6,312 bases of DNA, from the NCBI GenBank assembly GCA_007120915.1, contig SKMT01000454.1:1-6312 (forward strand), written 5' to 3'. The notes below the pieces were generated by a model that did no database searches, had not been told where the DNA came from, and saw only the letters and a program-made list of their open reading frames with translations. Position numbers and translations under genes: made by a program. Source of the DNA: Myxococcales bacterium (lineage in GTDB: Bacteria; Myxococcota_A; Bradymonadia; Bradymonadales; Bradymonadaceae). Below are positions 1 through 4,019 of this stretch, piece after piece (position 1 is the first letter of the stretch; each line of letters starts with the position of its first letter).

Positions 1-39
1 GCACGTACTCCCGGAGTCCTGCCCCGGCGCCCCGATCAG

Positions 40-59
40 CCCTCAGCCTTGGCTGGGGG
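40..59. repeat. Short hairpin repeat, copy 1
   Basis: A 9-bp stem is formed by CCCTCAGCC (40-48) and GGCTGGGGG (51-59) around TT, with one T-G wobble. The flanking AGCCCTCAG and TGGGGGGA match the two copies at 3699-3718 and 3763-3782, but the inner stem pair is swapped. I see no coding function. It lies about 100 bp upstream of the first gene, so it may be the transcription end of a gene left of the window or a dispersed palindromic repeat. There is no T-tract, so a classical terminator is not supported. Confidence 0.6.
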
Positions 60-95
60 GACAGAGGTTCGGATAGCCAGACAGTTGTAGAGACG

Positions 96-127
96 AACAT
101 GGTGGCGTAGTAACGTGGTGGCGTGTC
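96..127 (-). repeat. Degenerate octamer array (four units, NNNACGNN-like)
   Basis: Read on the minus strand, this stretch splits into four consecutive 8-mers: GACACGCC, ACCACGTT, ACTACGCC and ACCATGTT. They share the pattern of a C-rich or A-rich trinucleotide, then ACG (ATG in the last), then two pyrimidines. A similar 8-bp array in the opposite orientation lies at 3961-4000, just upstream of ligA. This one ends 18 bp before the Shine-Dalgarno of the first lipoprotein gene. Its function is unknown; it could be a degenerate tandem repeat or a binding-site array. Confidence 0.45.
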
Positions 128-145
128 GGCAATAACTCCAACGAC

Positions 146-150
146 GGAGG
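146..150 (+). promoter_or_regulatory. Ribosome binding site of the 158-526 gene
   Basis: A perfect GGAGG lies seven bases before the ATG at 158. This fixes the start of the small lipoprotein gene and supports it as a real, translated gene despite its size. Confidence 0.8.
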
Positions 151-157
151 ACCTGGA

Positions 158-526
158 ATGAGACGGATTATCCCACTGCTCGCCACCGCTTTGCTGATCT
201 TCGCTGCCTGCGGGGAGCCGGAGGCCGACCGCATCGGGCTCGGCGCCGAATGTGGGTCCGACGACGACTGCCATGAGGATCTCGACTGTCTGCAGGACTT
301 TGGCGGTGGCTACTGCGGGCTGTCGGGTTGCGAAGCTCATGCGGACTGCCCGGACTACTCGTCGTGTGTCGAATACGATGACGACAGCACCTACTGCTTC
401 CGGGACTGCGAAAACAAAGCGGAGTGCAATGCCAACCGCAGCCGGGACCGGGAGGCGAACTGTTCGTCGAACATCGACTTTGTCGAGCCCACGGACCTGC
501 GCGCCTGCGTACCGCCGTCGAGTTAG
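158..526 (+). CDS. Small cysteine-rich predicted lipoprotein, 122 aa
   Basis: This is a predicted exported lipoprotein of unknown function. Residues 1-17 form a signal peptide: two arginines after the initiator Met, then a hydrophobic run. It ends in a lipobox-like Phe-Ala-Ala-Cys with C18 as the candidate lipidated residue; Phe at -3 is not ideal. The mature part is very acidic and holds 12 further cysteines (32, 38, 44, 53, 58, 64, 70, 80, 84, 90, 102, 117), an even number that suits six disulfides outside the cytoplasm. The first two cysteines of each four-cysteine group recur every 26 residues, so the protein looks like about three tandem modules. The start is set by GGAGG at 146-150. Similar cysteine-rich lipoproteins are common in Myxococcota and their relatives, where most lack an assigned role. 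A surface adhesive or structural role is only a guess. It stands alone, with 176 bp to the next gene. Confidence 0.85.
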   Translation: MRRIIPLLATALLIFAACGEPEADRIGLGAECGSDDDCHEDLDCLQDFGGGYCGLSGCEAHADCPDYSSCVEYDDDSTYCFRDCENKAECNANRSRDREANCSSNIDFVEPTDLRACVPPSS

Positions 527-702
527 TTCCCATCCGGAAACCCCGGAATTTCGCAGATACCGGCTGAGATTCCGATCTCGCCATTCGTTCAACACTTGAA
601 GTAACCTCCGGATACTACTGCGGTTTCACGAAGTGACGAGCTCGACAATTTCATCTCGGCCCTGCTCAGATTCGGGGTCTCCAGATGGGAACGAGTTGTA
701 TT

Positions 703-1758
703 ATGCGCCTCTTCGACGGCCACAACGATACATTGCTCAAAATTGCGATGTGCGACCCCGACGACGGCTGGTCGTTCGGGCGGCGCAACGACGACGGGGC
801 GCTCGACCTGGTGCGCGCCGCGGAGGGCGGGCTGAACGGCGGGTTCTTCGCGATCATGGCGCCCCCGGAGACCGGCGACGATATGTTCGGGCGAAGCAAG
901 ATGGTGCGCACCGAGGCGGGGTACAAAAAGCCGATGGCGCCCGAGATACCTCACCGGGTGGCCCGGGACTTCGCCGACGAGGTGTTTTCGCTCGCCAACG
1001 CGCTCGAAGAGGCGCATGAAGACCGGTTTTTCATCGCCACGGACTACCGGCAGCTTGTGGACGGGATGAACGCCGGGAAACTGGCGGCGGTGCTTCATTT
1101 CGAAGGCGCCGAGCCGATCGACGAGAAACTCGAAAACCTGGAGGGTTGGTACCAGCGAGGATTGCGCTCGGTGGGGCTGGTCTGGAGCCGGCCCAACCGG
1201 TTCGGGCACGGGGTGCCCTTTCGGTATCCCTCCTCACCGGACACCGGCGAGGGGCTGACGGATGCGGGCGAGCAGCTCGTCGACGCCTGCAACGAACTGG
1301 GCATCATCATCGACTGTGCCCACCTGAACGAAAAGGGTTTCTGGGACGTCGCCGATCGCAGCGATGATCCCCTGGTGGTCACCCACGCCTGCTGCCACGC
1401 CATCGCCCCTTCGGCGCGGAATCTGACGGATGCTCAGATCGACGCCGTCGGTGAAACCGGCGGGGTGGTTGGCATCAACTTCTTCGTCGGTGACCTGCGA
1501 GATGACGCAACGTTCGACCGCGACACGCCGCTGTCGCAGATTGTGCGCCACATCGACTATGTGGTCGACCGGGTGGGTGTGGATCACGTCGCGTTCGGCT
1601 CGGACTTCGACGGGGCGCGGATGCCCCGGGAGCTCGACGATGCGTCGAAGCTGCCGCGGTTGATTGAGGCGTTACAGCAGGCGGGATATGGGAGTGAGGA
1701 GGTGGGGAAGATTGCCGGAGGCAATTGGTTGCGGGTGGTTCGGGAGGTTTGGGGGTGA
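703..1758 (+). CDS. Peptidase family M19 (membrane/renal dipeptidase family) metallodipeptidase
   Basis: This is a zinc dipeptidase of family M19, a TIM-barrel amidohydrolase that cleaves dipeptides, often with tolerance for a D-residue at the C-terminal side. Counting from 703 (351 aa), the expected ligands are all present: H7 and D9 in the N-terminal DGHND motif, bridging E134 in LHFEGAE, H207 in DCAHLNE and H228 in VTHACCH. The H207-H228 spacing of 21 equals His198-His219 of human renal dipeptidase. R239 (SARN) follows H228 by 11, as Arg230 does in the human enzyme, and D301 in FGSDFDG fits the catalytic aspartate. No signal peptide or membrane segment is seen, so it is probably cytoplasmic. 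An in-frame ATG at 685 would add six residues. I prefer 703 because family members usually begin just before the HxD motif; neither start has a strong ribosome binding site. The substrate cannot be read from sequence, but peptide scavenging or peptidoglycan-peptide turnover is plausible. Confidence 0.93.
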   Translation: MRLFDGHNDTLLKIAMCDPDDGWSFGRRNDDGALDLVRAAEGGLNGGFFAIMAPPETGDDMFGRSKMVRTEAGYKKPMAPEIPHRVARDFADEVFSLANALEEAHEDRFFIATDYRQLVDGMNAGKLAAVLHFEGAEPIDEKLENLEGWYQRGLRSVGLVWSRPNRFGHGVPFRYPSSPDTGEGLTDAGEQLVDACNELGIIIDCAHLNEKGFWDVADRSDDPLVVTHACCHAIAPSARNLTDAQIDAVGETGGVVGINFFVGDLRDDATFDRDTPLSQIVRHIDYVVDRVGVDHVAFGSDFDGARMPRELDDASKLPRLIEALQQAGYGSEEVGKIAGGNWLRVVREVWG

Positions 1759-1780
1759 GAGGTTTGCGGGGTGCCCCTCC

Positions 1781-1832
1781 GCCGCTTCGCGGCACCTCCC
1801 CACTCGTGGCCTCGTGGGGAGGGAAGCCGTGC
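1781..1832. repeat. 52-bp double-hairpin dispersed repeat, copy A
   Basis: This copy matches 2923-2974 at 51 of 52 positions, in the same orientation. It holds two inverted repeats. The first is a short GCCGC-TTC-GCGGC hairpin. The second is a 9-bp perfect stem, CCTCCCCAC (1795-1803) with GTGGGGAGG (1814-1822), around a 10-base loop. It begins 23 bp after the dipeptidase stop codon. The right arm of the second stem contains GGGGAGG, a strong Shine-Dalgarno-like sequence just upstream of in-frame GTG codons of the next gene. It could act as a transcription-end hairpin, mRNA stabiliser or translation-modulating leader, or be a dispersed repeat with no role. Confidence 0.8.
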
Positions 1833-1891
1833 AGCTATGTGCCGTGGGCCGTGTTCGCTGGAAGTTGCTTGTACCTTTGGCCGGGTTTGTC

Positions 1892-2896
1892 GTGCGCAAT
1901 GTGTTGACCATTTTTGTCGCTGTTGTTTTCGCCGCAGGCGCCGTCGGTTGTGGCGAGCCGATCGACGGCAACGACGGGGAGCGCGCAGGGTGGGAAGCCG
2001 AGTTGTACTCGCCGACGCAGCTCACCCGGCTTGGCGACCGGTATTTTCTCGTCGACTGTTGGCACAACCGCATCCTCTACAACGATGAGCTGGGCGACGA
2101 TCTGTTGGACTGGGAGGTGCTCGACGGTGAGTTGGCAGGGCCACACTCCATCGCCACGGACGGAGAGTTTTACGTCGTCGACGACACGGGCCTGCACACG
2201 GTGAATGTCTACGTCGACACCGAAGATGGCTTCCTGTTGCACCAGACATTGGGCGGGGAGGAGCTGTGGAATCGACCCCACCGGGTGCAGTACGACGACG
2301 AACTGGACGCTTTCTTCGTCATCGGCTCTCACACCCACAATGTGACCAAGCTGGTCGCCGACGGCGACGAACTGGTCATCGAACGGGATGTACATCTGGA
2401 GTTTCTCGACGGTGATTACACCCGGTCGATGTCGATCATCGACGGGAAGATGTACTTCGTGTCCGGCCCCGACAGAATTCACAAAACCCGCCATCGCGAC
2501 GGTTCCTTCGATGTCATCGACTCCTGGGATGTACCCCCGGAATTCTCGTCGATGATCGACATCTACCACATCGACGATCACTACTTTCTGACGGCCACCG
2601 TCAACTGGTGGGACCAGGAGTTCTTCGAGGACAACACGATAGTGCGCTGCGCCGATCTCGACGACTTCGTCAACGGCGGTTGCGAAGACCTACGCGACGA
2701 GTTGGGCATCAAAGGTGCGCCCTACTACCTGAGCGAGATCGACGACCGGGTGTATGTACCGCAGGTCTATCAGTACTCGGGGGTGGTCAGCTTCGTCGCC
2801 GGTGACGGCGGTGAGGTTACGGAGGTGGAGACGGTGTTCGACTCCGGGCCGCCGGGTGAGGAGAACAAGGAGGAGCGGTTTCGGCTGCCGAAGTAA
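1892..2896 (+). CDS. Predicted lipoprotein with beta-propeller-like repeats, 334 aa
   Basis: This is a predicted exported lipoprotein of unknown function. With the GTG at 1892 as start, the protein opens as a compact signal peptide: Arg-Asn, then about 15 hydrophobic residues, then Ala-Val-Gly-Cys with C20 as lipidation site. The mature part is acidic and rich in aromatic and Asp/Gly residues. It shows repeated strand-turn segments such as GDRYFLVDC, DGEFYVVDD, DAFFVIGSH, DGKMYFVSG, DDHYFLTAT and DDRVYVPQV, spaced roughly 40-60 residues apart. That pattern suggests an NHL- or SMP-30-like propeller of five or six blades; this is fold inference only. Two cysteines 12 residues apart (RCADLDD...GGC) could form a disulfide. 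The start is uncertain. GTG at 1829 has a good Shine-Dalgarno from the preceding repeat but gives a 40-residue leader. The frame is open back to 1664, which would overlap the dipeptidase gene by 95 bp and translate through the repeat, and is unlikely. Confidence 0.8.
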   Translation: MRNVLTIFVAVVFAAGAVGCGEPIDGNDGERAGWEAELYSPTQLTRLGDRYFLVDCWHNRILYNDELGDDLLDWEVLDGELAGPHSIATDGEFYVVDDTGLHTVNVYVDTEDGFLLHQTLGGEELWNRPHRVQYDDELDAFFVIGSHTHNVTKLVADGDELVIERDVHLEFLDGDYTRSMSIIDGKMYFVSGPDRIHKTRHRDGSFDVIDSWDVPPEFSSMIDIYHIDDHYFLTATVNWWDQEFFEDNTIVRCADLDDFVNGGCEDLRDELGIKGAPYYLSEIDDRVYVPQVYQYSGVVSFVAGDGGEVTEVETVFDSGPPGEENKEERFRLPK

Positions 2897-2922
2897 GCTT
2901 CTGGTGTGCGAGGTACCGCTGT

Positions 2923-2974
2923 GCCGCTTCGCGGCACCTCCCCACTCGTGGCCTCGTGGGGAGGGAATCCGTGC
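2923..2974. repeat. 52-bp double-hairpin dispersed repeat, copy B
   Basis: This second copy differs from 1781-1832 by one base. Here the first hairpin is longer: GTGCCGC-TTC-GCGGCAC (2921-2937), a 7-bp stem. The CCTCCCCAC/GTGGGGAGG stem follows at about 2937-2964. It fills most of the 84-bp gap between the convergent lipoprotein (ends 2896) and DUF2267 (ends 2981) genes, a position where a two-way transcription stop would be expected. No T-tract follows on either strand, so intrinsic termination is plausible but unproven. Confidence 0.8.
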
Positions 2975-2980
2975 TGTCGT

Positions 2981-3454
2981 TCACCCCTGCGGTCGTGCCC
3001 GACCGTTCTCCGCGCCCGGCTCCGGCCAGATCCGTCGGACCGCCCCGGGCAGCTCCGAGCGTATGTCGGCGATTTCACCGGCGGAGACGTGATTGTTCAG
3101 CAACTCGAACACCGTGCGGCAGATCCACTCCGGGTCGATGTTGTCGCCGCCTGGGCCCTGGTCGAAGTTTTCGCGGATATGGTCATAAAACTGTTCGAGC
3201 CGACGCTCTTTCAGTGGCACTCGGCTCGGCACCCATCCGTCGTAGTACAACCCCCGGGCGATCATCGGCAGTTGCGCCGAAAAGTGCGCCGACTGGTTGA
3301 TCGTCAGATGGTCCCGCACTGCGTGCAGCACCACCTGCAGGGCTTTGTAGCTTTTGTGGCGGTTGTCCCAACTGAAGTTGTTGTCCAGCTCTTTGAGCCA
3401 GAGGTTGAACTTCTGGACGGCCGAATCGAGGTTTCTCATACCTGTAGCGCTCAT
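2981..3454 (-). CDS. DUF2267 domain protein, 157 aa
   Basis: The protein is recognisable as the DUF2267 family of small, mainly helical bacterial proteins of unknown function. The family-like stretches are NLWLKEL (17-23), WDNRHKSYKALQVVLHAVRD (29-48), AQLPMIARGLYYDGW (60-74) and a C-terminal half with VFELLNNHVSAGEIADIR (115-132) followed by LP. The layout suggests two related helical halves, as is usual for the family. There is no signal peptide or membrane segment, so it is cytoplasmic. The start is well set: on the minus strand AGGAGG (3459-3464) lies four bases before the ATG. The last 15 or so residues are Pro/Gly/Arg-rich and look like a non-conserved tail. It converges on the propeller lipoprotein gene and is divergent from ligA, so it is probably transcribed alone. 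No function can be assigned. Confidence 0.9.
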   Translation of the reverse strand: MSATGMRNLDSAVQKFNLWLKELDNNFSWDNRHKSYKALQVVLHAVRDHLTINQSAHFSAQLPMIARGLYYDGWVPSRVPLKERRLEQFYDHIRENFDQGPGGDNIDPEWICRTVFELLNNHVSAGEIADIRSELPGAVRRIWPEPGAENGRARPQG

Positions 3455-3458
3455 CTCG

Positions 3459-3464
3459 CCTCCT
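3459..3464 (-). promoter_or_regulatory. Ribosome binding site of the DUF2267 gene
   Basis: The plus strand reads CCTCCT here, so the minus-strand mRNA carries AGGAGG four bases before the ATG at 3454. It selects this start over the internal Met six codons in. Confidence 0.8.
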
Positions 3465-3526
3465 GGCGTTGGTGGTTCTCACGGATACGAGCTAAACCTA
3501 AAACCGCGGAGACGACCACAAAATCG

Positions 3527-3596
3527 GAACCGCCAAGGACGCCAAGGAAAACCGGGGAGGGAACCGCCAAGGACGCCAAGGACGCCAAGGAAAAAC
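3527..3596. repeat. Two blocks of CGCCAAGGA tandem 9-mers
   Basis: Block 1 (3527-3552) has two units and block 2 (3561-3596) has three units of CGCCAAGGA. Both blocks begin GAACCGCC and end in an A-run followed by C. The nine-base period keeps one frame, which is why false open frames read Ala-Lys-Asp repeatedly. Arrays of this 9-mer are, from memory, common between genes in many unrelated high-GC bacteria; I could not check this here. Confidence 0.8.
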
Positions 3597-3658
3597 ATTA
3601 GAATGATTGGGCTGTGCTGGCTTGTGCGGTGGCAATATTCCGACCGGTCGGGCGAGCC

Positions 3659-3672
3659 CGGGCCTTGGCCCG
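3659..3672. repeat. GC-rich CGGGCC-TT-GGCCCG hairpin
   Basis: A perfect 6-bp inverted repeat closes on TT, the same loop as the hairpins at 40-59, 3699-3718 and 3763-3782. The stem sequence differs, so it may be a diverged family member or an unrelated palindrome. Confidence 0.45.
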
Positions 3673-3691
3673 AAATGGCGAGCCAGCGCCC

Positions 3692-3737
3692 CGCCCAGCC
3701 CTCAGGCTTGCCTGGGGGGATTCAGCGTTGCCAACCC
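3692..3737. repeat. 45-46-bp hairpin-bearing repeat, first tandem copy
   Basis: This segment starts CGCCCAGCCCTCAGG and ends GCGTTGCCAACCC. It recurs at 3756-3800 with one substitution and one missing G. Within it, CCCTCAGGC (3699-3707) and GCCTGGGGG (3710-3718) form a 9-bp stem with one T-G wobble around TT. The hairpin part also matches 40-59 near the window start. Confidence 0.85.
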
Positions 3738-3755
3738 AATCAGATTCGCCGAAGA

Positions 3756-3800
3756 CGCCCAGCCCTCAGGCTTGCCTGGGGGATCCAGCGTTGCCAACCC
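3756..3800. repeat. 45-46-bp hairpin-bearing repeat, second tandem copy
   Basis: This direct repeat of 3692-3737 is separated from it by 18 bp. The stem CCCTCAGGC/GCCTGGGGG lies at 3763-3782. Compared with the first copy, one G is lost after the stem and ATTCAG becomes ATCCAG. The near identity points to a recent duplication or to insertion of two copies of the same element. Confidence 0.85.
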
Positions 3801-3875
3801 CAGGAGATCCAACGAAAACTCGTCGGTCGCGAGCCTCTCTGAACTCCGTGCCTACCCCACCGCCATCTATTGATG

Positions 3876-3904
3876 ACGCCTTCGGCTGAACTACGCCTTC
3901 GGCT
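3876..3904. repeat. Direct repeat of ACGCCTTCGGCT
   Basis: The 12-mer occurs at 3876-3887 and 3893-3904, a spacing of 17 bp. Each copy holds a small GCC-TTC-GGC inverted repeat of 3 bp, too short to be a convincing stable hairpin. It lies about 115-145 bp upstream of ligA. Confidence 0.6.
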
Positions 3905-3960
3905 ATCTAAGGTTTGTGGGGAGCTTCGTTCGACCCGATATGGCGCTTGAAACGCACGAC

Positions 3961-4000
3961 CCAACGCCACTACGTCACTACGCTCCTACGCTTTTACGAC
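3961..4000 (+). repeat. Degenerate octamer array upstream of ligA
   Basis: Five 8-base units follow one another: CCAACGCC, ACTACGTC, ACTACGCT, CCTACGCT and TTTACGAC. All share ACG at positions 4-6. The array ends 12 bp before the ligA Shine-Dalgarno, so it lies in or next to the untranslated leader. Similar units, inverted, lie at 96-127. Confidence 0.55.
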
Positions 4001-4012
4001 CCGCAGTACCCC

Positions 4013-4017
4013 GGAGG
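4013..4017 (+). promoter_or_regulatory. Ribosome binding site of ligA
   Basis: GGAGG lies two bases before the first ATG (4020) and five before the second (4023). The spacing favours the second ATG, which would remove only one residue. Confidence 0.75.
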
Positions 4018-4019
4018 AG

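Larger units (their letters stand above)
3455..4019. other. 565-bp repeat-rich intergenic region between divergent DUF2267 and ligA
   Basis: No credible gene is seen here. Open frames exist on both strands but are made largely of the repeats themselves, lack Shine-Dalgarno support and give Pro/Arg-rich peptides of biased composition. In order, the stretch contains the DUF2267 leader, two blocks of a CGCCAAGGA 9-mer (3527-3596), a GC hairpin (3659-3672), a duplicated 45-46-bp segment with hairpins (3692-3800), a duplicated 12-mer (3876-3904) and an octamer array (3961-4000) before the ligA ribosome binding site. Promoters for both flanking genes must lie here or nearby, but I see no clear -35/-10 pair. 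Confidence 0.75.

Noticed and set aside
85..113. Possible promoter TTGTAG / TAGTAA with 17-bp spacing before the first lipoprotein gene
   Set aside because: Only three of six bases match in each hexamer, which is expected by chance.
1664..1891. Long N-terminal extension of the propeller lipoprotein frame back to an ATG at 1664
   Set aside because: It would overlap the dipeptidase gene by 95 bp, translate through the dispersed repeat, and place the lipoprotein signal peptide in the middle of the protein.
1835..2581. A 248-aa minus-strand frame opposite the propeller lipoprotein
   Set aside because: The valine/aspartate-rich composition is typical of an antisense shadow; the plus strand has a signal peptide and an ordered repeat pattern.
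2906..3601. A 231-aa plus-strand frame opposite DUF2267
   Set aside because: It is the antisense of a well-supported gene with its own Shine-Dalgarno, and both its ends are made of repeat sequence (52-bp element and 9-mers).
3354..3889. Overlapping open frames of 88, 91 and 162 aa between DUF2267 and ligA
   Set aside because: They lie in the repeats, overlap one another in different frames, lack convincing ribosome binding sites and encode biased Pro/Arg-rich peptides.
3947..3976. Possible ligA promoter with TTGAAA at 3947-3952
   Set aside because: No TATAAT-like hexamer lies at 16-18 bp spacing; the sequence there is the octamer array. Not enough to call.
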